Shown: piece after piece, positions 1 to 7,090 of the stretch
How positions within the stretch are numbered: position 1 is the first letter of the stretch
How the letters are laid out: each line of letters begins with the position of its first letter
Virus record (IMG/VR): IMGVR_UViG_3300042892_000206
Coordinates: 1 to 20,506 of that record
Origin: a virus
Strand: one strand, 5' to 3'
DNA: 20,506 nt
The notes under the pieces: generated by a model
Seen by the model: the letters and a program-made list of their open reading frames with translations, nothing else
Database searches by the model: none
What the model was told of the DNA's origin: nothing
Program-made: the position numbers and the translations under genes

Positions 1-851
1 GTTTGATTGACGTAGGTGTAGAGGATGTCTTTAAGATCACTTAGACCTGGAGTATCCATTAGAAAATTGTCAATTTCCTGTGCATGTTGTTGTAGGTATG
101 CTTCTACTTTGTCTATGGCCTTGGTATCGATAGTTACCGGAGTTGAGTTATAAACTGGACCTTGAACTACCAGTTCTCTTGTGCCGTTGAACATTGAAAA
201 ATCGTCTATTGGTTTCTGCGCACTGTCGTCCATACCAAACTGTGGGAAGAATGCATGTCCCACTACCATTACCTGTGCCTGTGCTATTCTTGATCCTAGT
301 TCACTATCGGCCTTGACATGATAACATGTTTGACTCTTAGGGTTAGGGCAGAATGTATAAGCACCTTGTTGATCAATTGATGGGCGTTTTAAAAATAATC
401 CGTCTGCATAGACAAAGCCCACAAAGTCTCTAGGTGTAGCGCGATCAAACAACGGATACAAGTTGGCAAACTCCTGTGCAAATGAGTTGCGGGCTTGTTG
501 TTCTTCGGGTGTCTTAGGCTTGCCGCTTTGATTAGCAATAAAGTCTTTTACAGCTTCTGGGTTATCTGTTTTTGCGCCGCGACTCCAACCGTTGTGCCCA
601 GCTAATATTAGGGGGCCGTTTTTCTTTTCTCTGCCCCAATAGATTTGAGGATTGCCGTCCCACTTCATACGAATACTTTGCGAACCTTCTTGGGTGGCAA
701 TTTCTTTAATGTGTTGTAGTGCTTCAAGTGTACCGTCACTGCCGTTGAAAAATACTAGATCTTCTAAATGGTTAAAGGTACGGCCAAGTTTCTTTTTCTT
801 TGCAGCTACTACAGCAGCTTCGGCTTCTTTTAGGAATTCATTTATTCTCAT
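1..851 (-). CDS. KxDG ligase-like phage protein (3' end outside window)
   Basis: The open frame starts at ATG 849-851 and runs off the left edge (283 codons visible), so the C-terminus is missing. The start lies 5 nt after the stop of the nucleotidyltransferase-like gene, and an AAGGT ribosome site overlaps that stop. Residues 63-66 read KWDG, followed by NPQIYWGRE. This resembles the K-x-D-G nucleotidyl-lysine motif of ATP-dependent nucleic acid ligases and capping enzymes, and K63 would be the adenylated residue. The later segment RDFVGFVYADG could be a ligase motif III-type strand. Similar KWDG proteins occur in marine T4-like phages, from memory. The N-terminus MRINEFLKEA resembles the T4 capsid-targeting sequence, with a gp21-type LKE/A cleavage site. 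Ligase activity is inferred from one motif and could be absent. Confidence 0.8.
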   Translation of the reverse strand, partial: MRINEFLKEAEAAVVAAKKKKLGRTFNHLEDLVFFNGSDGTLEALQHIKEIATQEGSQSIRMKWDGNPQIYWGREKKNGPLILAGHNGWSRGAKTDNPEAVKDFIANQSGKPKTPEEQQARNSFAQEFANLYPLFDRATPRDFVGFVYADGLFLKRPSIDQQGAYTFCPNPKSQTCYHVKADSELGSRIAQAQVMVVGHAFFPQFGMDDSAQKPIDDFSMFNGTRELVVQGPVYNSTPVTIDTKAIDKVEAYLQQHAQEIDNFLMDTPGLSDLKDILYTYVNQ

Positions 852-856
852 TGCTA

Positions 857-2017
857 TTACCTTAATCTTGCAATAGTCAACATTGCTGTTAGTTCAGGAG
901 ACTCTTTTACTGCTGTGGGATTTTGCTTTTGGAATCGTGCAAACTTTTTAGGGTCTGCTCCTCGAGCTGCTGCAACAGCGGACGTTGGCATTAGTTGATG
1001 TGCTGCCGCAAGGGTTGCGTCAGTGTCAGTGCCGTCTCCAACTCTTGGAGCGACTTCAGTTGATTTAATACCGGTAACATGATCTTGTTCTGAGTCAACT
1101 TTAGCAACGCCGAGATCATAACTTGATTTACTTTTAATAGGCTTTCCTTGTGCATCTACTTTGTTTGTAGTTTGCAAAGGGCCTTGTTGATAGTCTGTAG
1201 TTTGGCTACCGTCGGCATGTTTAGTTTGTTGCACACCTGCAAAGCGAGGACTGGTTACATCAGCTTCTTTCATGCCTGCTAACTTACGCATTCTATTGAT
1301 GGATTCGAAGTGTACATCTTCTGCTGGTTTCTTTTCAACCCAGTTAGGGTCCTGTCGGGCACGATCTAATAATGCGGCGGCTTCGTCATCGGGTAGACCT
1401 TTCATTATGCCTTCTACGCTGCTTAAATTTGAAGAATTAGCCTGCGGGCCCATTAATACTTTTGCAATCTCGTCTAGGTCATCGGACACAAAGTTACCCT
1501 TCTTACCTTCAGGATTACGATCAAACAGTCCTTGCCAAGCTGACCACATGTAGCCTTTGCTCTTGGCCAACATAGCCAACATTAGTTGTTTGTTGACGCC
1601 TTTGAATGGACTGCCTTGCGGAATATCGTGTGTATGAAACTTTGCCACACGGGGGGCATTACCAGTAACCATAATATCAACTTGATGATACTGATCGCCC
1701 ACTGGCACATTAACGTGTACATTAATGCCGCTCTGTGCTGTTTCTAATCCCTTGCCAGTAATGTAGTCATTAAGTGCTTTTCGGGCACTTTTAGCGTCTT
1801 TAGCTTTGAAAAAGTCTAGTACCGTTTTTTCGTCTACAATAACATCCATATCACCGCTTTGCTGGCCCGGACGAGGAGTTGCAGCAGAACCTACAGGAAT
1901 GGCTTCAATCCCTGTACCTTGTAGGGCACCGTTAATTGTTTTTAGTATTGACGGAACGTCCTTGTGATCAAATGGTTCTGCATTGGCAAAAACATTTCCG
2001 CCTTCATTGAGTATCAT
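857..2017 (-). CDS. Nucleotidyltransferase-fold (Pol beta superfamily-like) phage protein
   Basis: The start is placed at ATG 2015-2017 (386 aa), 14 nt inside the end of the upstream gene. A longer frame reaches 2086 but would overlap that gene much more. Residues 42-58 contain VGS, then a spacer, then GDMDV. This is the G-S-x(n)-D-x-D signature of Pol beta-type nucleotidyltransferases (G43, S44, D56, D58). A third acidic residue lies in HQVDIMV (D114), as expected for the metal-binding triad. The second half is hydrophilic and low in complexity, with RMRKLAGMKEA near the middle. Substrate is unknown: tRNA, other RNA, a protein or a small molecule are all possible. It is followed within 5 nt by the KxDG protein, so the two are probably co-translated and may act together. 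Confidence 0.85.
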   Translation of the reverse strand: MILNEGGNVFANAEPFDHKDVPSILKTINGALQGTGIEAIPVGSAATPRPGQQSGDMDVIVDEKTVLDFFKAKDAKSARKALNDYITGKGLETAQSGINVHVNVPVGDQYHQVDIMVTGNAPRVAKFHTHDIPQGSPFKGVNKQLMLAMLAKSKGYMWSAWQGLFDRNPEGKKGNFVSDDLDEIAKVLMGPQANSSNLSSVEGIMKGLPDDEAAALLDRARQDPNWVEKKPAEDVHFESINRMRKLAGMKEADVTSPRFAGVQQTKHADGSQTTDYQQGPLQTTNKVDAQGKPIKSKSSYDLGVAKVDSEQDHVTGIKSTEVAPRVGDGTDTDATLAAAHQLMPTSAVAAARGADPKKFARFQKQNPTAVKESPELTAMLTIARLR

Positions 2018-2267
2018 TATTCTTATCTTCCTGTATCTTTTTAATGCCACGTTTGAACTTAGCAGGCTCTGCTGTTCTAATGGCATTTAGGAACCTGCGC
2101 TCTAATTCAGCAGCTGTTTCTAAATCGTAGTTTTCGCGGATTAACGAGATTAGATTGATAGCACTTTCAATAAGGTTAGTGCCGCGACTCTCTATCACCA
2201 AATCTTTATTACGATTGACGCCTAAATCGCTTAATTCTTGTAGTATTGATCTCGTGCTTTTTCTCAT
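2004..2267 (-). CDS. Conserved small T4-like phage protein, function unknown
   Basis: The chosen start is ATG 2265-2267 (87 aa, beginning MRKSTRSILQEL). A longer frame opens at 2306, but the late promoter TATAAATA at 2288-2295 lies between 2306 and 2267, so only the shorter protein fits transcription from it. An AGGG lies about 12 nt upstream. The protein is charged and probably all helical: an N-terminal SILQEL segment, a middle stretch NLIESAINLISLIRENYD, and a basic tail FKRGIKKIQEDK. The pattern is like small proteins I remember from cyanophages, but no function is known to me. It is the first gene of the operon leading into the nucleotidyltransferase-like and KxDG genes. Confidence 0.8.
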   Translation of the reverse strand: MRKSTRSILQELSDLGVNRNKDLVIESRGTNLIESAINLISLIRENYDLETAAELERRFLNAIRTAEPAKFKRGIKKIQEDKNNDTQ

Positions 2268-2287
2268 TATCTGAAATCCCTTTGCTA

Positions 2288-2295
2288 TATTTATA
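2288..2295 (-). promoter_or_regulatory. T4-type late promoter
   Basis: The minus strand reads TATAAATA exactly, the T4 late promoter consensus. It lies 20 nt before ATG 2267 and heads the operon running to the left edge. Confidence 0.75.
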
Positions 2296-2297
2296 GG

Positions 2298-2326
2298 ATT
2301 ATACACTCTTGTTACAACAAAATCAA
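2298..2326 (-). promoter_or_regulatory. Sigma-70-like promoter, TTGATT-N17-TATAAT
   Basis: The -35 TTGATT (2321-2326) and -10 TATAAT (2298-2303) are 17 nt apart on the minus strand. It lies just upstream of the late element at 2288-2295, so this operon may be read both early and late. Confidence 0.55.
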
Positions 2327-2338
2327 TCTACATTTATA

Positions 2339-2352
2339 TTGTGTCCACACAA
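2339..2352. repeat. Inverted repeat between divergent promoters
   Basis: A perfect palindrome TTGTGT-CC-ACACAA sits in the middle of the divergent intergenic region, just before the plus-strand late promoter at 2357. It could be a protein-binding site. The two-base centre makes a normal hairpin unlikely without opening the inner pairs. Confidence 0.5.
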
Positions 2353-2356
2353 ATTG

Positions 2357-2364
2357 TATAAATA
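2357..2364 (+). promoter_or_regulatory. T4-type late promoter
   Basis: Exact TATAAATA on the plus strand, 47 nt before ATG 2412. It would drive the two small genes and perhaps the hydrolase. Confidence 0.7.
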
Positions 2365-2411
2365 TATCAGTAGAAACCATGAGTCTCTACAACACTTACA
2401 GAGGACACACT

Positions 2412-2588
2412 ATGAAATACATATCATTAACCATGCTGAGTATCCTAGAACGATTAGCTGAAATGTTTCCGGGTAGCAGCTACCAAACTCGTTTAGATGC
2501 ATATCTAAGCACCAAAGGCATTACCGATGCCGCACAGTTAGAACACTATATCCAAAAATTTACTTCTCAAAAGGAATCTTATCTATGA
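2412..2588 (+). CDS. Small protein, faintly DUF3563-like
   Basis: ATG 2412 is chosen because GAGG (2401-2404) is spaced well in front of it. A longer in-frame start at 2379 has no such site and lies only 14 nt after the late promoter word. The product is 58 aa with an amphipathic N-terminal half (ILERLAEMF) and a C-terminal half AYLSTKGITDAAQLEHYI. The AYL...D..QLE pattern recalls small proteobacterial DUF3563 proteins, but the match is weak. Its stop overlaps the start of the next gene by 4 nt (ATGA), which suggests translational coupling. Confidence 0.7.
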   Translation: MKYISLTMLSILERLAEMFPGSSYQTRLDAYLSTKGITDAAQLEHYIQKFTSQKESYL

Positions 2589-2707
2589 AAAACTTTTTAA
2601 ACACACTATACGAAATTGGTCTAAATATTGGACGAGTAAGAGCAGCATCTGCATTTGCCCGCGCTGGAATGTATAAGGAAGCCAAAGCTGTAATGTTGGC
2701 AAAATAA
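2585..2707 (+). CDS. 40-aa protein of unknown function
   Basis: ATG 2585 overlaps the preceding stop (ATGA), and the frame closes at TAA 2705-2707. The product is basic and mostly helical, with the core GRVRAASAFARAGMYKEAKAVML. This looks like one amphipathic helix pair of the kind seen in small host proteins. No catalytic motif is visible. The coupling to the 58-aa gene and the following hydrolase on the same strand support it as real despite its size. Confidence 0.65.
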   Translation: MKNFLNTLYEIGLNIGRVRAASAFARAGMYKEAKAVMLAK

Positions 2708-2712
2708 TAATA

Positions 2713-2723
2713 TTGCGCCGCAA
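2713..2723. repeat. Short inverted repeat before hydrolase gene
   Basis: TTGC-GCC-GCAA lies in the 30-nt gap before the hydrolase start. It could be a weak hairpin or binding site. A TATATA word follows at 2728-2733, but no -35 box is visible at 16-18 nt. Confidence 0.3.
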
Positions 2724-2737
2724 GGCATATATACACT

Positions 2738-3313
2738 ATGAATCTAGTTTATATACATGGTGCTAATGCCACAAGCGAGAGCTTTAACTATATTAAGAGT
2801 AAATTAGGCAACGGGCTAGACATTAATTACGACAGCCGCAATGGGTTTGAAAACAACCTAAATGACATGCAGTCGACATTGCAGAACTATAAGAACCTAG
2901 TGTTTGTTGCACACAGTCTAGGCGGCATCTATAGCCTACATCTAGCCAATGCAATGCCAGCAGCTGTTAAGGGTGCTGTTACCCTAAGCACTCCATATGG
3001 TGGTGCTGAAGTGGCGGACTATGCTCAATACTTCTTACCGTTTAGCAGGCTAATGCGTGACATTGGTCCAAGTAGCTGGGTTATGCAGCAGGCTAAACGT
3101 ATTAAGATACAGCATCCTTGGACCAATATAGTAACAGTCAAAGGACAAAGTGCGTTTATGCATGAACCCAATGATGGCGTTGTAACCATTGCCAGTCAGA
3201 AGCATCATGAAGATATGGAACTAGTAGAAGTAGAATGTAACCACTATGAGGTTGTGCTCAGTGACGTAGTGGTTAAACTTATCAAGGAACGAGTAAACAA
3301 GTTCAAGAAATAA
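2738..3313 (+). CDS. Alpha/beta hydrolase (lipase/esterase-like)
   Basis: A 191-aa protein with a full alpha/beta hydrolase outline: an oxyanion HG motif at residues 7-8 (YIHGAN), the nucleophile elbow AHSLGG with S60, an acid in NDGVV (D146), and the last histidine in CNHYEVV (H169). It has no signal peptide, so it should act in the cytoplasm. The LSTPYGG segment after the nucleophile strand is typical of lipase, acyltransferase and PGAP1-like members. Substrate is unknown. It stands directly before a phasin-like gene with its own promoter, so an action on lipid or polyhydroxyalkanoate is possible but unproven. The ribosome site is poor (AAGG 12 nt before ATG). Confidence 0.9.
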   Translation: MNLVYIHGANATSESFNYIKSKLGNGLDINYDSRNGFENNLNDMQSTLQNYKNLVFVAHSLGGIYSLHLANAMPAAVKGAVTLSTPYGGAEVADYAQYFLPFSRLMRDIGPSSWVMQQAKRIKIQHPWTNIVTVKGQSAFMHEPNDGVVTIASQKHHEDMELVEVECNHYEVVLSDVVVKLIKERVNKFKK

Positions 3314-3314
3314 G

Positions 3315-3343
3315 TTGCTTTTTTATCGCAGAGCATATATAAT
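3315..3343 (+). promoter_or_regulatory. Sigma-70-like promoter, TTGCTT-N17-TATAAT
   Basis: -35 TTGCTT at 3315-3320 and -10 TATAAT at 3338-3343, with a 17-nt spacer. It begins directly after the hydrolase stop and drives the phasin-like gene and the next one. Confidence 0.7.
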
Positions 3344-3346
3344 AGT

Positions 3347-3366
3347 ACAACAGCAGAAGTTGTTGT
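3347..3366 (+). promoter_or_regulatory. 5' leader hairpin or operator
   Basis: An 8-bp stem with a 4-nt loop, ACAACAGC-AGAA-GTTGTTGT (one G-T pair), starts 3 nt after the -10 box, so it spans the predicted transcription start or forms the 5' end of the mRNA. It could protect the mRNA or bind a repressor. Confidence 0.5.
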
Positions 3367-3397
3367 AACACACAAACATAACACACAGGAGAATAAT

Positions 3398-3640
3398 ATG
3401 TTTACATCATTTGATACAATCATCGACACCGTTCAAGGTGCTCAAACTAAATTCGTAGAAACCTACGTTACAGACAAAAAGATTCAAGCAGAGCTAGTTA
3501 AGCTAACAGAAGCACAAGCTAAGTTTGCCAAAGGATCTTATCAAACTACTCTAAGTATTGCCGAAGCCGTATTTAAAACAACTAGCGATGCTGTTCAAAC
3601 GCAAGTTAAGAAAGCAACTACTAAGAAGGAAACTGTATAA
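3398..3640 (+). CDS. Phasin-like small helical protein
   Basis: An 80-aa, all-helical, highly soluble protein: FDTIIDTVQGAQTKFVETY, then a central amphipathic segment ELVKLTEAQAKFAKGSYQTT, then a lysine-rich tail. The A/K/T-rich helices with evenly spaced hydrophobic residues resemble phasins (PhaP), which coat polyhydroxyalkanoate granules in betaproteobacteria. The match is by composition and pattern only. A strong AGGAG ribosome site and a near-consensus promoter suggest high early expression, which suits a coat-type protein. The stop shares one base with the next ATG (TAATG). Alternative: a generic phage coiled-coil protein. Confidence 0.75.
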   Translation: MFTSFDTIIDTVQGAQTKFVETYVTDKKIQAELVKLTEAQAKFAKGSYQTTLSIAEAVFKTTSDAVQTQVKKATTKKETV

Positions 3641-3909
3641 TGTCTGAATTCAATACACCAAAGCTACCAGAAGTAAAGTTCAGCAAGAACGGTTACGAAA
3701 TCCGTACAGATGTGTTGGCCATGGCCAAAGACGCTGTTATGGAAGAATATCATTCTAAGTTCCGTGGCTGGGAAATGTCAGTGGCCAAGGACGAAAAGAC
3801 TGGGCAAGTTGTTACCAGAGTAGATATGCCAGAGTTTCCAGGTCTAGACAAGATCATGGAAGCAGCTGAAAAGTTCTATGGCTTCGTTAATACTGGCGCT
3901 AAAAAATAA
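3640..3909 (+). CDS. Conserved small phage protein, function unknown
   Basis: An 89-aa product that starts in a TAATG overlap with the phasin-like gene, with AAGGA upstream. The pattern VKFSKNGYEIRTDVLAMAKDAV followed by GWEMSV and a C-terminal helix KIMEAAEKFYGFV looks like a conserved small protein of marine T4-like phages, from memory. It is one globular domain, with no membrane segment or signal peptide. Its strict pairing with the preceding gene suggests the two proteins work together. The terminator 50 nt downstream ends this transcript. Confidence 0.8.
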   Translation: MSEFNTPKLPEVKFSKNGYEIRTDVLAMAKDAVMEEYHSKFRGWEMSVAKDEKTGQVVTRVDMPEFPGLDKIMEAAEKFYGFVNTGAKK

Positions 3910-3954
3910 ATTATATACTCGCATAGCGAACATTTAAGTTATAATATTATAAAC

Positions 3955-3980
3955 AAAAAGGACTCTTCGGAGTCCTTTTT
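3955..3980. terminator. Bidirectional intrinsic terminator
   Basis: AAAAAGGACTC, loop TTCG, then GAGTCCTTTTT forms an 11-bp stem with a UUCG tetraloop and T-tracts on both strands. It sits between convergent genes and would stop the plus-strand transcript of 3398-3909 and the minus-strand transcript ending at 3980. Confidence 0.9.
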
Positions 3981-4615
3981 TATTCATATGTTATTGTATC
4001 ACTATCACCTAACCGCCACTTGGGATTGGTTTCAACCACCCATTTCTTAGTAGCAACTTTAAAGTCTGGATGCAGCATCTCTTTTGGATTGCTAGCAGCA
4101 TCTAGGAAGATACAGCGATTGTTGGGCTGGGCAGCATATTGTCCGTTGTCCAACTCAATGAAGTTAAAGCTCTTGTGATCTTCGGGCCATTCTGAATAGG
4201 TGGTGTCTATGATATTCATGTCAGGTGCGGCATTGTCCACAGTGAACAAGTAGTTGCCCTTGTGTAGCTGACGATCCTTGGCATAGAATTTACAGCTGAG
4301 ATTACGTAGAAATGCTTTCTGGATTACAGCAATGTCATAGCTAAAGCAGTCCCAAATCTGTAATGTATCTAAGGCTAGAAACTTGTCCGGTTCTAGATTG
4401 TCTGTTCGACTCACATAGGCATGCAAGGGCAGCTTGTCATATAAAGCACCATAGCGTGGCAAGTAGGCTTCTATGCGAAATGCTTGACTGCGTAGGCTCT
4501 TGATTGAAACCCATATGCAGGGTTCATATTCACCATGCCCACTTTTAAAATCGTAAAGAAATTCTCTACGAACAAAACAGTGTACGGGCGGAAGGTTAGC
4601 TACTAGAAAGCTCAT
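3980..4615 (-). CDS. Conserved T4-like phage protein, probably virion-associated
   Basis: A 211-aa protein opening MSFLVANLPPVHCFVR. It is rich in aromatic and beta-forming segments (PCIWVSIKSL, LQIWDCFSYD, GQYAAQPNNRCIFLD) and has no signal peptide. I recognise the overall pattern as a protein found beside structural genes in marine T4-like phages, but no function is established in my memory. Its start shares one base with the stop of the 631-aa virion protein (TGATG), so the two are coupled. It is the last gene of the structural operon, and the UUCG terminator overlaps its stop codon. Confidence 0.85.
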   Translation of the reverse strand: MSFLVANLPPVHCFVRREFLYDFKSGHGEYEPCIWVSIKSLRSQAFRIEAYLPRYGALYDKLPLHAYVSRTDNLEPDKFLALDTLQIWDCFSYDIAVIQKAFLRNLSCKFYAKDRQLHKGNYLFTVDNAAPDMNIIDTTYSEWPEDHKSFNFIELDNGQYAAQPNNRCIFLDAASNPKEMLHPDFKVATKKWVVETNPKWRLGDSDTITYE

Positions 4616-6510
4616 CAGTTATGCTCTTGCCAGTTTACAATACCCACAGCATCATCGTTGTTGGTAGTGGCTATCGCTGCCAAACACCATATGTCTGACA
4701 CACCTGCTATAGTTCTACCCAACTGTTGACTAAAGTCTATTTCATTGCTAGTAACTTGAGCAGATCCGCCCTTGTTAGATCCTACAAATACACCTTGTGT
4801 TACAACCTTACCGCCGGATAATGCTGTAGCAGAGATGTCATACTCTACTGTGCTGTCTGTGTCAGCACTGGTCCAGTCAGCATCAGTCAGTGTGGGATTG
4901 AGAATAATTTGATAGGAAAAGGCTGCTAGTTGTAGTCCAAATACATCAAACGCAGTAGGCACTACAATAGAGTCTAGGGCTGTTGACTTCATACGCAAAC
5001 AGACTAATGGTCTCCAAGCAGTGGCACTGAGATTTTTACCAGTTAGTGGTGTTCCTATAGCACGGGTGAAACTACGATTACCGTAGCCGCCTTCTGACAT
5101 AACTGTACTACAGATTGCTCGCATTGCGGCGGCGGGCCCAGTGCTGATCAATTCATATCGCAAGGGTAATGTAGCACTGGTCATATAGACCTTGTTTAAT
5201 ATGTTGGCATGGTGAAAACTGTGACAAACAATGAACTGTCCGTTAACCACAAATCCACAACGCACTGTTCCTACACCTAACCATTCTATATCTGTCCAGA
5301 AGATTTGTGCTTTGGTTACATCTAATGTTATTCCGCTGGCTCCAGTCCCATCTAACTTATCACCATTCCACAAATTTTGTGGAAATTTTTCTGTAGTGTC
5401 ATCTACTGAACCAGAAGTGGATTTTCTAATAACTAGATTTTTTGTAGTGCCAGCCACTTCAAAGTAAACACCATTCTCTGCTCCAAAATAGCCTGCTCGT
5501 TGTGTAACGCCCGCGGTAGGAGTGTTCATAACAAAAGTTAATAGAACCAATAGACTCTTACCAGGCTGGTAGGAAAATACCTGTTTAGTCTGACGAATGG
5601 CTGATCCTGCTCCTGTAGCGTTCATCAGTATGGAACTTTCGTTAGGTAAGAAAGAGGAAGTGGCCGCTCCTGTATCCACTTGGTCCCACTTGTATGTGTT
5701 GTCAAAGTAACGAGTACCACCATCAAACAAAGTATAAGGATTACTTACACGAAGTCTTCCAAACGCATCAGTAGCCGCTGCTCCTAAAGTTACAGCACTG
5801 GTGCCAGTTAGGGTAGCATTTACATTACCACTAATAGGTATAGGATTGCCGCTGTCGTTTTTAATCTCTACTTCTGGCATTGTACCGATGTTAACAGTTC
5901 CATCTACTGTGATACTGCCTCCGCCATCTTGTACTGTGACTGTGCCACTAACTGGTTGTATTGCTTGCCAGAACGTTCCAGTCACTGGAGTAGTAGGCAT
6001 TGTAGCTATTGATACAGGCTGTGTTGCTTGCCAGAATGTACCTGTTACTGCTTGGGTAGCAGGGAAGTTACTTACACTTACGCTACCACTTACTGTGATA
6101 TTTTCTAATGCAGCTAAGGTCGTAGTACCTAACTCCACTGTTCCACTAGCATTGACAAATATGCGATTGCTATCACTGTTGGCATCAGTGTCTTTACTTA
6201 TTTTGTATATGCTAGGAAAAGTTACATTGGCATCAACTGTGCCACCAACGGGCATATAGGGCACATCGAGTATGCCGCTGGTCCCTATTTCTGTAACGTG
6301 AGTGTGTATAGGATCTTCAGGAGTACTAGTAACTGTTACAGTTCCAGGAATGGTAACATCACCAGTGATGGTAATGTCACCTTGTATGTTACTCAACACT
6401 CTAACTGCTGGATCACCGTTAGGTAGATAATCCATGGCCTTGTGCAGGTTTAAGAGGTTAGGCTCGTCCGGATGGACATAGTCCGTGGAGTTTTGATTTC
6501 TTACGCCCAT
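4615..6510 (-). CDS. Virion structural protein, tail-fibre-like, with internal repeats
   Basis: A 631-aa protein rich in T, V, G and S and low in lysine. The N-terminal 240 residues are beta-rich (GDITITGDVTIPGTVTV) with a repeat VTGTFWQA-x-QPVS at about residues 156-168 and 177-189. Such FPATQ/FWQ-type repeats are common in phage fibre or adhesin stalks. From residue 248 (AFGRLRVSNPYTLFD) to the end it matches my memory of a large conserved structural protein of marine phages, with FSYQPGKSLL and QIFWTDIEWLGVG. It probably forms a trimeric fibre or surface decoration that meets the host. Its start overlaps the upstream gene by 10 nt. Confidence 0.85.
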   Translation of the reverse strand: MGVRNQNSTDYVHPDEPNLLNLHKAMDYLPNGDPAVRVLSNIQGDITITGDVTIPGTVTVTSTPEDPIHTHVTEIGTSGILDVPYMPVGGTVDANVTFPSIYKISKDTDANSDSNRIFVNASGTVELGTTTLAALENITVSGSVSVSNFPATQAVTGTFWQATQPVSIATMPTTPVTGTFWQAIQPVSGTVTVQDGGGSITVDGTVNIGTMPEVEIKNDSGNPIPISGNVNATLTGTSAVTLGAAATDAFGRLRVSNPYTLFDGGTRYFDNTYKWDQVDTGAATSSFLPNESSILMNATGAGSAIRQTKQVFSYQPGKSLLVLLTFVMNTPTAGVTQRAGYFGAENGVYFEVAGTTKNLVIRKSTSGSVDDTTEKFPQNLWNGDKLDGTGASGITLDVTKAQIFWTDIEWLGVGTVRCGFVVNGQFIVCHSFHHANILNKVYMTSATLPLRYELISTGPAAAMRAICSTVMSEGGYGNRSFTRAIGTPLTGKNLSATAWRPLVCLRMKSTALDSIVVPTAFDVFGLQLAAFSYQIILNPTLTDADWTSADTDSTVEYDISATALSGGKVVTQGVFVGSNKGGSAQVTSNEIDFSQQLGRTIAGVSDIWCLAAIATTNNDDAVGIVNWQEHN

Positions 6511-6758
6511 GGCCTACCTTGAACTAACGTACTTGCTCCATCGTCTGGTTCAATGTCATTACCGTTATATGGATTAGGCAGTTGATTTTTATCTAGTGTG
6601 TTGTTGGCTCTATACCATGGAGCAGTAGGGTCGACACTTCCTGATACTGTGCCGTCTGGTGCTACAACTTTGCCTTGACGCTTTGCTTCGGCAATGGCCA
6701 GCTTGGCGTCTTGGCGTTCTTGTCTTGTGGATAAATGTGCGATTCCATTAGCTGACAT
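6501..6758 (-). CDS. Conserved 85-aa phage protein
   Basis: The sequence opens MSANGIAHLSTRQERQDAKLAIAEAKR, a charged helix, followed by a flexible, proline- and asparagine-rich second half (WYRANNTLDKNQLPNPYNG) that ends VQGRPWA. The N-terminal pattern is familiar from marine T4-like phages, always near structural genes. No enzymatic motif is seen. The disordered C-terminal half suggests a small virion linker or an assembly partner of the 631-aa protein, with which it overlaps by 10 nt. Function is unknown. Confidence 0.8.
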   Translation of the reverse strand: MSANGIAHLSTRQERQDAKLAIAEAKRQGKVVAPDGTVSGSVDPTAPWYRANNTLDKNQLPNPYNGNDIEPDDGASTLVQGRPWA

Positions 6759-6759
6759 A

Positions 6760-7059
6760 TTAAAACTCCTGTTGTCCAGGGTGTTGACTTGGATCTTTTA
6801 CACGTAGATCGTGTGGATGTTTTGGACCGTTAACGCCGCCGCCGGCATGTATAGTAACACTGGTCATGTCAGCATATTCTTCTTGCGGTGTATTTTCAAG
6901 TTCGCCGCGCCGCTCTTTAGAAACTAAGTCCATAATTTGTCTAAATCTATTAGGATCGTCGCCGTTGGCTAGAGGACTCATTTCTCCTGGTCTGCTGTCG
7001 GGTTGATCTGCTTGATCAATAATGTCAGCGAACTGACGTAATAAGTCTGCTATTCTCAT
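6760..7059 (-). CDS. Conserved 99-aa phage protein, first gene of structural operon
   Basis: Starts at ATG 7057-7059 after a GGAGAG ribosome site. The N-terminal 15 residues (RIADLLRQFADIID) form an amphipathic helix. The middle has DDPNRFRQIMDLVSKERRG, and the rest is disordered, with GGGVNGPKHPHDLRV and HPGQQEF. It has no prohead-protease motif and no signal peptide. It is headed by a late promoter variant and followed within 1 nt by the 85-aa gene, so it is probably a late virion-related protein of unknown function. Confidence 0.8.
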   Translation of the reverse strand: MRIADLLRQFADIIDQADQPDSRPGEMSPLANGDDPNRFRQIMDLVSKERRGELENTPQEEYADMTSVTIHAGGGVNGPKHPHDLRVKDPSQHPGQQEF

Positions 7060-7076
7060 GTAACTCTCCGTTATGA

Positions 7077-7084
7077 TATTTATC
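7077..7084 (-). promoter_or_regulatory. T4-type late promoter variant
   Basis: Minus-strand GATAAATA, one base from TATAAATA, 17 nt before ATG 7059. It heads the structural operon 7059-3980 and lies back to back with the plus-strand promoter at 7091. Confidence 0.55.
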
Positions 7085-7090
7085 GATAGA

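Noticed and set aside
2017-2086. Longer start for the nucleotidyltransferase-like gene (2086)
   Set aside because: It would overlap the preceding gene by 83 nt and has no ribosome site; ATG 2017 is more natural.
2728-2733. Leaderless promoter for the hydrolase (TATATA 4 nt before ATG)
   Set aside because: No -35 box at 16-18 nt; the gene is likely read from the upstream transcript.
5801-6259. Plus-strand frame of 152 codons with hydrophobic repeats
   Set aside because: Reverse complement of the threonine/valine-rich fibre repeats, not an independent gene.
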